Below, in pieces: positions 17,998 through 28,200 of a stretch of DNA of 64,000 bases. Position numbers and translations under genes: made by a program. Position 1 is the stretch's first letter; every line of letters begins with the position of its first letter. The DNA lies in the NCBI RefSeq assembly GCF_002237595.1, contig NZ_CP022529.1:992001-1056000 (forward strand). Direction: 5' to 3'. Under the pieces are notes generated by a model that worked only from the letters and a program-made list of their open reading frames with translations, did no database searches and had not been told where the DNA came from. Source of the DNA: Labrenzia sp. VG12. GTDB lineage: Bacteria; Pseudomonadota; Alphaproteobacteria; Rhizobiales; Stappiaceae.

Positions 17998-19824
17998 GTG
18001 GCCTTAGGACAACTCAAACAGAAACAGCGGATGGCCGAACTGACCTCGGTCTTTGGCAAGGACGAATTGTCCATTGTCTCCGTTGAATGCGACGAGGGCC
18101 TGAGCGACGATTTCGAGATTCGATTGGAAGTCGTCAGCCAGAAGGAAGACCTGGACTTCGATCAGGCGATTGCGACTCATATGACCGTGAAGGTCGTCAC
18201 CAACAATGGCGATACCCGGCATTTTGACGGTCTGCTCACCGATGCCAGGTGGATGGGGCATCGCGATGCCTATTACATCTACAAGCTGACACTTCGACCC
18301 TGGTTCTGGCTGCTTACCAAGAATTCCAACTGCCGGATATTCAAGGACAAATCTGCGCCCGATATCATTTCCGAAGTGCTGGGAGAACATGATTTCGCAG
18401 ACCATCGGAAGAAGCTGACGGAGAGCTATGATCCGATTCACTACTGCGTTCAGTACCGTGAATCCGACTACGATTTTTGCCGCCGCCTGATGGAAGAGTT
18501 CGGGATCTCGTATTTCTTCGAGCACGACGACGGCAAACACACGATGATCCTGGCGGATGCAAAATCGTCCTACAGCCCGATCACAGGTGATTCCACGATA
18601 CCCTTCATTCCCATCGGCGGCGACAGCCAGCGCGATGAGGAACATATCTATCACTGGATCCCGACGCGCCGGTTCCGGACCGGGAAATTCGCCGTCAACG
18701 ATTACGATTTCGAGAAGCCGAGTGCGTCTCTCGAGGCGGACAGGGACGCCGGTTCGGCCTATCGCGCAGGCTCGCTTGAGCATTATGACTACCCCGGTCG
18801 TTATACGGAAAAGGACAAGGGCACGACCTTCTCCAAGATCCGTCTGGAAGCGGAACAGGCGGCCGACAAGCGCATCGAAACAGCCGGCGAGGTGCCGCGA
18901 CTTTATGCCGGTGGCCTCTTCACCCTGAAAGATCATCCCCACGGGCCACAGAACAAGGAATACCTGGTGGTGCGCGCAAGTCACCAGATCATCACCGAAC
19001 AGTACCGGACCGGTGGTGGCGCAGCTCAGGGGGAAGCCTATACCGGCACCTATGACGTACTTGCGTCCGAAATTCCGTTCCGGACGCCGGCAGTCACACG
19101 CAAGCCCAGGATCCCGGGCCCGCAAACGGCAAAAGTCGTGGGGCAAGGCGAAATCGATGTGGACGAGTACGGCCAGATCATGGTCGAATTTCACTGGGAC
19201 CGCGACAAAACGCAATCGCGCCGGGTGCGCGTTGCTCAAGTGTGGTCCGGCAAGAACTGGGGCGGCATCTACATTCCGCGTGTCGATCAGGAGGTGATTG
19301 TTCAGTTTCTGGAAGGAGACCCGGACAAGCCGATCGTTATCGGAACGGTCTATAATGCCGAAAACATGCCGCCTTATTCCCTGCCTGGCGAGAAGAACAA
19401 GGCCGGGATCAAGTCCGACTCGACCGTTGGTGGCGGCGGTTATAACGAGTTTGTGCTCGACGACACGAAGGGTCAGGAGCAGATCGGCGTGCATGCGCAG
19501 AAGGACATGGATACCGTTATCGAGAACAACGAGACGCTCCACGTCAAGAACTGCCGGGACACCAAGATCGACGTCAACCGTACGGAAAAGGTTGGCGTGA
19601 ACACGACGGAAAAGATCGGCATGAACTGGACGGTGGAGGCCGGAACGCTGATCGAGTTCAAATGCGGTGCCAGCAAGATCACCATGACGCCCGCGTCGAT
19701 CGCGATTGAATCGGTGATGATCGATGTGAAGGCGTCGGCGATGCTGAATGCGACAGGCACGCTGACAAACGTGACCGGCAGTGCGCTTCTGAAGCTGAAG
19801 GGCGGACTTGTGATGATCAATTGA
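17998..19824 (+). CDS. vgrG: T6SS spike protein VgrG (TssI)
   Basis: A 608-residue VgrG with gp27-like (~1-380) and gp5-like OB/needle regions. The signature block AQVWSGKNWGGIYIPRVDQE with VEFHWDRDK and FLEGDPDKPIVIGTVYNA is present. The C-terminus is a short beta-helix (NATGTLTNVTGSALLKLKGG) with no extra toxin domain, so this is a structural, cargo-carrying VgrG. The GTG at 17998 is chosen because GAGGAG lies seven bases upstream. It leads the plus-strand arm, directly before a DUF6931-like gene rather than a clear effector/immunity pair. Confidence 0.96.
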   Translation: MALGQLKQKQRMAELTSVFGKDELSIVSVECDEGLSDDFEIRLEVVSQKEDLDFDQAIATHMTVKVVTNNGDTRHFDGLLTDARWMGHRDAYYIYKLTLRPWFWLLTKNSNCRIFKDKSAPDIISEVLGEHDFADHRKKLTESYDPIHYCVQYRESDYDFCRRLMEEFGISYFFEHDDGKHTMILADAKSSYSPITGDSTIPFIPIGGDSQRDEEHIYHWIPTRRFRTGKFAVNDYDFEKPSASLEADRDAGSAYRAGSLEHYDYPGRYTEKDKGTTFSKIRLEAEQAADKRIETAGEVPRLYAGGLFTLKDHPHGPQNKEYLVVRASHQIITEQYRTGGGAAQGEAYTGTYDVLASEIPFRTPAVTRKPRIPGPQTAKVVGQGEIDVDEYGQIMVEFHWDRDKTQSRRVRVAQVWSGKNWGGIYIPRVDQEVIVQFLEGDPDKPIVIGTVYNAENMPPYSLPGEKNKAGIKSDSTVGGGGYNEFVLDDTKGQEQIGVHAQKDMDTVIENNETLHVKNCRDTKIDVNRTEKVGVNTTEKIGMNWTVEAGTLIEFKCGASKITMTPASIAIESVMIDVKASAMLNATGTLTNVTGSALLKLKGGLVMIN

Positions 19825-19874
19825 TGTTGCTGTTCCGGCAATGCGGCGAAAACAACAAGAACGGAGTAGAGCAG

Positions 19875-20471
19875 ATGGGATCACGTATCCGCTTTACAAA
19901 GGCAAAACAGGTTTTCGAGGCCTATCCTGGCCTCTCGGAGTCAGTCAATGAACCTTCTGGGGACCTGGCCCCGGAAGAGTACGCACTGGAACTTCAGGCG
20001 GGTGACGAGCCGCTGAAGGCAATCGAATATTTTGCCCATGTGCTGCCCAAGCGGGAATCAGTCTGGTGGGGCATGAAGTGCGTGGCCGGCCTGGACGGTG
20101 CCAAAAATGACAATGACCGTGAGGTGTTGGCGCTGAGTGAGACCTGGGTGCGCGAAGGCGATGAAGATGCCCGTGCTGCTGTTCATGCAGCGGCCGAGGC
20201 GGCCAAGGCCGACAGTGCTGCCGTCTGGATCGGGTTTGCTGCCGGCTGGTCGGGAGGTTCTCTTTCACCCAACCCGGATCACCGGGTGGACATGCCGGAC
20301 GATCTCACGGCGAAAGCGGTCAACGCGGCTGTTCTGATTGCACTTGGAACGCTGTCGGCTCCCGAACGCGAACAGGCCGTAAAAACATGTTTGTCCGCTG
20401 GCCTGTCCTTTGCCAGTGGCGGGTCGATGCCGGCGGTGAATATCGAAACCTCATCGGCCGCGATGTCTTAA
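19875..20471 (+). CDS. DUF6931-like T6SS-associated protein
   Basis: A 198-residue Ala-rich helical protein starting at the ATG at 19875 (GGAG upstream). It has a paired-Trp stretch (ESVWWGMKC), repeated helical units and a C-terminal SFASGGSMP. I recall this family (DUF6931) from alphaproteobacterial T6SS clusters next to vgrG, but the name comes from memory of its character. It has no signal peptide. Its position between vgrG and fha suggests a VgrG adaptor/chaperone or a regulatory partner of Fha. No biochemical role is supported by the sequence. Confidence 0.6.
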   Translation: MGSRIRFTKAKQVFEAYPGLSESVNEPSGDLAPEEYALELQAGDEPLKAIEYFAHVLPKRESVWWGMKCVAGLDGAKNDNDREVLALSETWVREGDEDARAAVHAAAEAAKADSAAVWIGFAAGWSGGSLSPNPDHRVDMPDDLTAKAVNAAVLIALGTLSAPEREQAVKTCLSAGLSFASGGSMPAVNIETSSAAMS

Positions 20472-20496
20472 AGTCAGTTGAAGGAGATCTGCGGGA

Positions 20497-22233
20497 ATGC
20501 GTATCACGCTCCAGATCGAAAATGTTGACCATCTGGATACCGGCGGGCAGCTGTCCTACAGCTGTAGCGATCGCGGGTTTGACATTGGCCGGCATGAGCA
20601 TCTGGATTGGAGCTTGCCGGACCCGCAACGCGTGATTTCCGGTAAGCACTGCGAGGTACGTTTCGAGGGCGGGCAATACGTTCTTTATGACTTCTCCACC
20701 AATGGCACGTTCTTGAACGGCAGCCAGACCCGGATGGACAAGGCCCATGTTCTGCGTACGGGCGATCGTCTGATGATCGGTGACTATATCATCAAGGTGT
20801 CGCTGGAGGCATCCGCAGCGGCCGTTTCGCAGCCGCAGTGGAGTGCGCCGCAGCCAGAACCGGTCGCTGCCGCACCTGCCTGGCCGTCAACGCCGGAACC
20901 GGCTGTTCAGTCGCCATACCCGTCAGACCCGGGTGGGGGACCCTGGGCGACGCCGGGGGCTGGCATGGAAGGCCGGCACGCGCCCCCTTCGGCGGATCCC
21001 GGAATTGGCACACCGGCTGATGATGTCTGGAGCCAGCAGGGCCATGGATGGGGCAGTGCCGATCCCGCTCTCTATGATCCACAAGCGCGGCCGATGGAAC
21101 GTGAACAGGTTCGCCCTGCACAGGCCGATCCGCTCGATCATCTGGCCCAGCAACCTCATCTTTATCCGGAACCGGCAAGCCCGGCTGGCCAGGTGCCCGA
21201 ACCGCCGCTGCCCGAACCGCCTGCGTCTGCTCCGGCGCCTGCCTTTCCGCCTGCTGAAACCAGCGCGGACGGCGCGCCGACTGAACCCCTGTTCAAACTG
21301 CCCGAGTTGGAAGACGCACCGGCACAACCCGAACCGGTTGGGTCACATGCTGCAGTAGCAGCGGAGCCCGAAGCGGCTGTGTCCCCGTTCCCAGAGGCAG
21401 GAGGCTGGGCGGAACCATCGCCGGCTCAGGCGGTGGAACCACCACAAGCACCGCCGTCGCCCGCAGCGGAACCGGCTCCGAAAGCACCTGAACCCGCAGC
21501 GCCTGTCGAACCGCAGAGTGGGGGCGATGTTGCTGCCGAGGCACCCGGATCTCAAGCCGCTGCACCGGCAACAGTTTCACCAGAGACCGCAGAGCCGGCA
21601 ACGTCGCCGCAAGAGAGCGCAGCTCCGCCTTCGGACGTCGATTTTCTGAAAGCCTTTGCAGAAGGTGCAGGGATCTCGCCGGATGTTTTGAAAGGACGCG
21701 ATCCGGAAGAGTTCGCGCGTGAGCTCGGGACCGTCCTCAGTGGTGTAACCGGAGACCTGATGGGGCTTTTGCAGGCCCGCAGCCAGGTCAAGGCGATGAC
21801 ACGGAATGTCAACCGGACCTTGATCATGCGCAGCGGAAACAACGCGCTGAAATTCTCACCGACACCGGCCATGGCCCTGCAGACCATGCTGTCCCAGGGG
21901 GCGGAGGAAACCGGTTACCTGCCGATTTCCAGGGCCATGTCGGCTGCGTTCAAGGATATCCAGAAACATCACGTTTGGACCTACGCTGCCATGCAGAAGG
22001 CGGCCGCCCGCTTCGAGGAGACATTGTCTCCCAAGGCCGTTGAGGATGAAGGGCAGGTGGCCAAGAGCACGTTCGGCAATCAGAAGGCCAAACTCTGGGA
22101 GAAACTGGACGAGCGCTGGACATCGTTGACCAAGGCCTATGACGACGGCCTGGTGGGGGTTTTCACGCAGTATTTTACAGAAAGCTATGAAGACATGAGC
22201 AGCGACGACCTGGATGAGATGCCGGGTCGATAG
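20497..22233 (+). CDS. fha: T6SS FHA-domain protein (Fha/TagH)
   Basis: A 578-residue protein. The N-terminal FHA domain (~12-105) binds phosphothreonine: FDIGRHEHLDW, ISGKHCEV, and DFSTNGTFLNG carry the conserved Arg, Ser-x-x-His and Asn-Gly residues. A Pro/Ala/Glu linker of ~270 residues follows, then the T6SS-specific C-terminal domain (~375-560, DVDFLKAFAEGAG to VFTQYFTESYEDM). It has an AAGGAGAT ribosome-binding site. Together with pppA and ppkA downstream it forms the threonine-phosphorylation switch that activates T6SS assembly. Confidence 0.93.
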   Translation: MRITLQIENVDHLDTGGQLSYSCSDRGFDIGRHEHLDWSLPDPQRVISGKHCEVRFEGGQYVLYDFSTNGTFLNGSQTRMDKAHVLRTGDRLMIGDYIIKVSLEASAAAVSQPQWSAPQPEPVAAAPAWPSTPEPAVQSPYPSDPGGGPWATPGAGMEGRHAPPSADPGIGTPADDVWSQQGHGWGSADPALYDPQARPMEREQVRPAQADPLDHLAQQPHLYPEPASPAGQVPEPPLPEPPASAPAPAFPPAETSADGAPTEPLFKLPELEDAPAQPEPVGSHAAVAAEPEAAVSPFPEAGGWAEPSPAQAVEPPQAPPSPAAEPAPKAPEPAAPVEPQSGGDVAAEAPGSQAAAPATVSPETAEPATSPQESAAPPSDVDFLKAFAEGAGISPDVLKGRDPEEFARELGTVLSGVTGDLMGLLQARSQVKAMTRNVNRTLIMRSGNNALKFSPTPAMALQTMLSQGAEETGYLPISRAMSAAFKDIQKHHVWTYAAMQKAAARFEETLSPKAVEDEGQVAKSTFGNQKAKLWEKLDERWTSLTKAYDDGLVGVFTQYFTESYEDMSSDDLDEMPGR

Positions 22234-22297
22234 ACAAGAAGTTTTTTCGAGTTCACGAGCGCAAAAGCGCCGTAGGTGACAAGGGAGCAGTGCCTTT

Positions 22298-23632
22298 ATG
22301 TCGTGGTATAGCAAGGTTGCATGGACCGAAGGCCTGTTTTTGCGGCCGCACCACCTGCAGCAGAGCGACCGCTACGCGGAACATCTGCTGGACGAGCGGG
22401 TCCGGCTTGCCTCCGCCTATCCCTGGGGATTTTCAGAACTCGAAATTGACCAGGATGTCGGCCAGCAGTGCCGGTTTGCGCTGCGCTATGGACGCGGGAT
22501 TTTCCCGGATGGAACAGTCTTCAATTTCCCGGCCGACGGCACGCCCCCGCCGGCGATCGATGTCCCGGAAGACGCTGCCGGGCAGATTGTCTGGCTCGGC
22601 ATTCCCGAGACGACCGTCAATGCTGTTGAAGTGGCGAATGGCCGCGAGGATGCCGCCACGCGTTATGTGCAGGACCGTGAGACCATCATCGATTCCACGT
22701 CTGCCATCCGGCAGGAGGAAGAGATCGACGTGGCCCACCCGCGGCTCATGTACTCCATCCGCTCGACACCTCATCCAGGTCAGGTATGCCTGCCTGTTGC
22801 CCGGATCACGGAGATCAAGGACCGGATCGTTATCACCGATGGTGCCTTTGCGCCGCCGGTGCTGGCCTGTCACGTTCATCCGGCGGTGACGGGCTGGATC
22901 GACGCCGTGATCGGTTGGGTGGAACGCAAGCTGAGTGAACTTGCCCGCTATGCTGCCGACACTTCCGCCGGTGGCGGCCTGCAGAATTTCGATTACCTGA
23001 CCCTGCAGATGCTGAACCGGACCTATCCGCTGCTGATGCATCTCCGCAAGTCGGCCTATGTTCATCCCGAACGTGTCTATTCCGAGTTTCTGCAGATCGC
23101 TGGCGAGCTTGCGACCTTTGCGACGGAAGAGCGCCGGGCCCGCAACTATCCTGTCTACGATCACGACAAGTTGCATGACGTCTTCAAGCCGGTTCTGTCC
23201 GACATCCAGGCCTTCCTGTCGGCAGGTTACGACCGCCGGGCGATCCGGTTGCCGCTGGAGCAGCTTGCGCCGAACGCCTACAAGTCGACGGTCGTCGACC
23301 GCAATCTGTTTGCCCAGGCAAGCTTTGTCATCGAGGTGGCGGCGCGCCGTCCGCTGACCGAGATCCAGAACGAGTTTCCGAAACTGTTCAAGGTCGGTCC
23401 GTTCGGGCAGATGCGGCAGATAGTCTATTCCAACCTGCCAGGCATTCCGCTGATTCACATGCCGGTACCGCCCGCACAGATCCGGGCGCTGACGGACAGG
23501 GTCTATTTTCGCCTCGACAAGACCACGCCGCTCTGGCGGGAATTCAGTCAGGATTCAGCGGTCGGGCTGCAGTTTTCCGGCAACTGGCCTGACCTGCAGC
23601 TTGAATTCTATGCCATCCGGGAGGGCCGCTGA
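22298..23632 (+). CDS. tssK: T6SS baseplate-membrane connector TssK
   Basis: A 444-residue TssK protein: VAWTEGLFLRPHHLQQSDRY at the start is diagnostic, and the shoulder and head domains end with YFRLDKTTPLWREF and LEFYAIREGR. Trimers link the baseplate to the TssL/TssM cytoplasmic domains. The start ATG has AAGGGAG upstream. The stop overlaps the tssL start (TGATG). Confidence 0.96.
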   Translation: MSWYSKVAWTEGLFLRPHHLQQSDRYAEHLLDERVRLASAYPWGFSELEIDQDVGQQCRFALRYGRGIFPDGTVFNFPADGTPPPAIDVPEDAAGQIVWLGIPETTVNAVEVANGREDAATRYVQDRETIIDSTSAIRQEEEIDVAHPRLMYSIRSTPHPGQVCLPVARITEIKDRIVITDGAFAPPVLACHVHPAVTGWIDAVIGWVERKLSELARYAADTSAGGGLQNFDYLTLQMLNRTYPLLMHLRKSAYVHPERVYSEFLQIAGELATFATEERRARNYPVYDHDKLHDVFKPVLSDIQAFLSAGYDRRAIRLPLEQLAPNAYKSTVVDRNLFAQASFVIEVAARRPLTEIQNEFPKLFKVGPFGQMRQIVYSNLPGIPLIHMPVPPAQIRALTDRVYFRLDKTTPLWREFSQDSAVGLQFSGNWPDLQLEFYAIREGR

Positions 23633-25242
23633 TGTCCGACCAAGACGATCCCTTTGGCGTCTCGAAACGCAAGGGCAAAACCATTGTCATGCCCAATCCG
23701 GGCGGACGCTGGAGCGAAGGCCAGTCGGCCGGACCAACGGCGCCGCCCGGCCAGGCGCCGCCACACCCCCCGCAACCGCCGCCTGCTCAACCGCCGCAAG
23801 CAGCCCCGCAACCGCCGCAACAGCCACCGCCGCAAGGCGGTGCGCCTGATCCCTGGCAGAGAAGTGGCGGGAAGGGGGATCCCTACGCCCCAACACCGGC
23901 CGGCTATGAATACGGGCAGCAGGCAGCCCCCGATCTCAGAACGCCGCCGCAGGCGCCGGGCGCGCCTCCGCCACCGCCCCAGGGGGCCGCCCCGGCTTCC
24001 GGAGCCGGACAGCTCGCCCACACACCGGATATCAACCAGATCCGGGTTGCCAACCGCAATCCCATTTCCCGCGCGGCCGCACCGCTGCTGTTGTTGCTCG
24101 GCCGCCTGCACCTGACCATGACCGACGCGCAGTTCGACCAACTGATGCGGGACGTCTACAACGCCATCAAGACCTTCGAAAAAGAACTGCGCAATGCAGG
24201 AATTACGGACGATCAGATCCGATCTGCCGCCTATGCCCTTTGCGCCACCTCCGACGATATTGTGCAGAACCTGCCATCCGCCGGCCGACACCAGTGGACG
24301 CAATACTCCATGCTGACTCAGTTTTTCGGTCAGGCCACCGGTGGTGTCGAGTTTTTCCAGTTGCTTGAGAAGGCGAAACAGGACCCTGGCCTGAACTATG
24401 GCGTTCTGGAAGTGATGCATGCCTGCCTGTCGCTCGGCTTTTACGGCAAGTATCGCGCCATTCAGGGTGGACAGCAGGGACTGGAGCGCGAACGGCGCGA
24501 TCTGCACGAAATCCTGCGCCGCGTACGGCCGCGTCCGGGAGATGACCTGTCACCGCATTGGCGCGGGCTGGAACTGCTTCAGAAACGAACCGGATTTTCG
24601 GTGCCGATCTGGTCTATCGCGGCGATTGCGGCAGCCTTGCTGCTGGGCGGGTATGTGACCCTGATGCTGCTTCTTGCGAGCGGCAGTGAAGTGGTCGCCG
24701 GACGTGAAGTCGCGCTTTACCCGACCGGACCGATCGAACTGGCCCGGGAGGGCTACCAGCCCAAACCGCCACCCGCACCGCCGCCTCCCGAAGATGCGCC
24801 GATTGACACGGTTTCCGATCAACTGGCCGGCCTGGAAGGCGTGGAGATCTCGCAGGCCGGACCTGCAATCCTGTTGCGGATGCGCGCGCAGTTCGATGTT
24901 GCCGCCGCCACCTTGCGGCCCGAGTTCCAGCTGTTGGTCGAGCAGGTCAGCCGAACCCTCGACAAGGTGGACGGAGATATCCTGATTGTCGGGCATACGG
25001 ACAGCGATCCGATCCGGAACAATCCGCGATTTCCGACCAACTGGCACCTGTCTGTCGAACGGGCGAGTTCCGTCGCCGAGGTCATGAAATCGATCCTGCA
25101 GACGCCGGACCGTGTCGAGGTGGAGGGCCGTGGGGCGGATGAACCCATCGCACCGAACACGTCCCGGGAGGGCAAGGCGCTCAACCGTCGAGTGGAGGTC
25201 TTCCTGAAGCCGCCGCAAGGCGGACTGGTGATCAACAATTAG
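23632..25242 (+). CDS. tssL: T6SS membrane protein TssL with C-terminal OmpA domain
   Basis: A 536-residue IcmH/DotU-family protein. A Pro/Gln-rich cytoplasmic N-terminus (~1-140) precedes the DotU helical domain (~145-310: YALCATSDDIVQN, FFQLLEKAK, SLGFYGKYR), one membrane span (~323-345) and a periplasmic OmpA_C domain (~400-530: ILIVGHTDSDPI, ALNRRVEVFL). The OmpA part lets this TssL grip peptidoglycan itself. It is coupled to tssK and followed by tssM, its partner in the membrane complex. Confidence 0.95.
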   Translation: MSDQDDPFGVSKRKGKTIVMPNPGGRWSEGQSAGPTAPPGQAPPHPPQPPPAQPPQAAPQPPQQPPPQGGAPDPWQRSGGKGDPYAPTPAGYEYGQQAAPDLRTPPQAPGAPPPPPQGAAPASGAGQLAHTPDINQIRVANRNPISRAAAPLLLLLGRLHLTMTDAQFDQLMRDVYNAIKTFEKELRNAGITDDQIRSAAYALCATSDDIVQNLPSAGRHQWTQYSMLTQFFGQATGGVEFFQLLEKAKQDPGLNYGVLEVMHACLSLGFYGKYRAIQGGQQGLERERRDLHEILRRVRPRPGDDLSPHWRGLELLQKRTGFSVPIWSIAAIAAALLLGGYVTLMLLLASGSEVVAGREVALYPTGPIELAREGYQPKPPPAPPPPEDAPIDTVSDQLAGLEGVEISQAGPAILLRMRAQFDVAAATLRPEFQLLVEQVSRTLDKVDGDILIVGHTDSDPIRNNPRFPTNWHLSVERASSVAEVMKSILQTPDRVEVEGRGADEPIAPNTSREGKALNRRVEVFLKPPQGGLVINN

Positions 25243-25298
25243 CATGGGCGGATGCGGTCCGCTCATACTCCGGGTGACCGCAGAATAAGGTTTTGTAG

Positions 25299-28200
25299 AT
25301 GAAATTCTGGCTCGGAATAACGGCGATATTTCTTGGAGTGCTCGCGCTGGCAGCGCTGATCTGGTTCGGCGGTCCGTTCCTGGCGATTGCCGGTGTCAGG
25401 CCGCTGGAGCCGCTCTGGCTGCGTCTGCTGCTGGTGCTGTTGATTGTGCTGAGCATTGGCGGCTGGCAGGCCTGGCGCATTTACAAGCGGATTGCGGCCA
25501 ATCGGGCGCTCGAGCAGGAAATCCTGCAGCCCAAGGCCAGTGAGGAAGACCTGCAGATCATGTCCGAGCGCATGAAGGACGCGCTCAAGACGCTGAAAAC
25601 ATCGAGCGGCAACGCACGGACCTATTTGTACGATCTTCCCTGGTACCTGATGATCGGCCCGCCTGGTTCTGGCAAGACAACCGCGCTGATGCATTCCGGT
25701 CTGAAGTTCGCTGCATCCCGTGGCAAGGGGGAGGCGCAGAAACTCGAGGGTCTTGGTGGCACGCGGTATTGCGATTGGTGGTTTGCGGAAACCGCTGTCC
25801 TGATCGACACGGCCGGCCGCTACACAACACAGGATTCTGACGAAGAGCACGACCGGGAGGCCTGGCTTGGCTTCCTGAACATTCTGCGCAAGGCGCGGCC
25901 GCGGCAGCCGGTAAACGGTGTGATGGTGTCGATCAGTCTGGAAGACCTGATGACCTTGCCGGACGAGGAACTGAAGCAGCATTCGGATGCCATTCGGGCC
26001 CGTCTCATCGAGCTCTACAAAACCCTCAAGATCGATTTCCCGGTCTATGTCGTCTTCACCAAGGCAGACACGATTGCCGGTTTCATGGAGTTTTTCGGCT
26101 CCTACCCGGAAAGCCGCCGAAATCTGGTCTGGGGAGCGACCTTTCAAACGCGTGAGAAGACCAAGAACATGGTCTCCGAAACGCCGGTTGAGTTCGATCT
26201 GCTGATCGAACGGCTGAACGAGGAAATGGCGGACCGGTTGCAGGAAGAGCCCGATCCGCGTGCGCGATTGATGCTCTACGGGTTTCCGACCCAGGTCGCG
26301 GCCCTGAAAGACAGGGTCACCGGGTTCCTGAACGCGATATTCGAACCAAGCAGATACTATCCGAATGCGGTGCTGCGCGGTTTCTATTTCACCTCCGGAA
26401 CACAGACAGGCACTGCAATTGACCGGGTCATCGGTTCCATGAGCCAGGCCTTCGGCACGGCCTATCAGGCTGCAGCACTCTCGGGGCAGGGAAAGAGCTA
26501 CTTCCTGCGGGATCTTCTGACCAAGGTGATTATCGGCGAAGCAGGCTGGGTCACCCACAACCGGGCCGCCGTGCGCATGGCGACGGCGACACGCATTGCC
26601 GCCTATGCCGTCATTGCGCTGGTGACCCTGGGGCTCGGCAGCCTCTGGGCCGTCAGTTACATGAACAACAAGGCGCTGATCGACGAAACCGCGCAGGCGG
26701 TCGACGATATCCGGGTGAATGGCGAAACCGTCCTGTCGGAACGGGTTGTCCGGAGCGATGATCTGCTCGACACGGTCTATATCCTCAACAAGTTGCGCAG
26801 CCTGCCGGTCGGTTATGACAGCCGCAACGATCCGACGCCGATCATGGAGCAGTTTGGCCTGTCGCAGCGCGAGCGTCTGGAAGCAGCCGGTGTGACATCC
26901 TACCGGAGCGGGCTGGAGCGCCTGTTGCGCCCGCGCCTGATCCTGCGCGTTGAAGAGCAGATGGCCGACGTCCTCGACAACCGGACCGGTCCCGGCGGCG
27001 AAGATGTCGAGAAGCTCTACAATTTTGCCAAGCTTTACCGGATGCTCGCCAACGATGCGCCTGAAATCGATGAAGACCAGGTCAGGAATTCCTTGCGATC
27101 GGATTTCCTGCAGAGTTTCCCTGGACCCGCAGGCGAACCCCTGCGACAAGCCCTCAATGCCCATGTGGCAGCGATGCTGGAGCTGAATTTCGGTGGCAAC
27201 GTGCTGACCAGTCAGCTCGACGGCGTGCTGGTGGACGAGGTCCAGCGGGAACTGGCCAGGGTGAGCCTGGCCGAACGCGGCTACGCCTTGCTCAAATCGC
27301 GCGCAACAGGTCTCGCGAGTGAGGACTGGATTGCTGAACAGCGCGGCGGTCCGGATATGAAAACCGTTTTTGAAACCGAAAACGGCGACACGCTGGACAC
27401 GGTCCTGGTCGACAAGTTTTTCACCTATCCGGGCTTCCACCTGTCCGTCTTGCCCAATCTGGCTGGTATCCGGGCGGAACTGGAACGCGACAAGTGGGTC
27501 TTTGGTGAAATCGGCGAAGTCGATGCTTTCGAGGATCAGTACCAGTCTCTGCCCGGTGAGATCCTGGCGCTCTATACCAAGGAATTCATCGAGGCTTGGG
27601 AAGAGGCGCTCGGCAATCTGAAATTCAAGTCGATGCGCAACGACAAGCCGCTTTACACCACGCTTCAGGCGGTGTCGGCGCCGACGTCGCCCGTCGTACA
27701 GCTGTTGGAAAGCCTGCGCCGGGAAACGCTGCTGACACAGGACCTGTCCAGCGAAGGGATTGCCGGGAACCTGACGGGCGGCAACGCCCAGGAAGCAGGT
27801 TCGGAAGCCGCCCAGAAGATCTTTCAACGCTACGTGCTGGATGCGTCTGGCGGCCTGAAACGCATTGGTCTGGAAGCGGGCCTTCAGGTGCTGGCACCGG
27901 ATGGTCTGCAAGGTGCGATCGGCGGGGCGACAGGTGCTGGCGGTCCGGCAATCATTCCGGGCAAGGCCATCGAGGATCATTTCCGCCGCTATCACGAACT
28001 GGTGGAAGGGCAGAACAATCGCAAGATCGATGCCCTGCTTCTGAACTTCAAGAACATTCTGGACAATCTCCTGGTCGTTGCCAACAACCCGCTGCAAAGC
28101 GAAACCGCGAACAACAATGTCCAGATCCAGGCTTCGCTTCTGCGCAGCAATGCGACGCGTTTTCCGCCACCCTTTGACACGCTTATCCAGCGCGCCGCGC

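Noticed and set aside
18004..19884. Long minus-strand frame opposite vgrG
   Set aside because: It is antisense to a certain VgrG. Composition rich in His/Arg/Asp without domains marks it as a shadow frame.
25263..28097. Very long minus-strand reading frame opposite tssM (~944 codons)
   Set aside because: It is antisense to a clear TssM, has no recognisable domain, and long antisense frames are expected in this high-GC codon bias.
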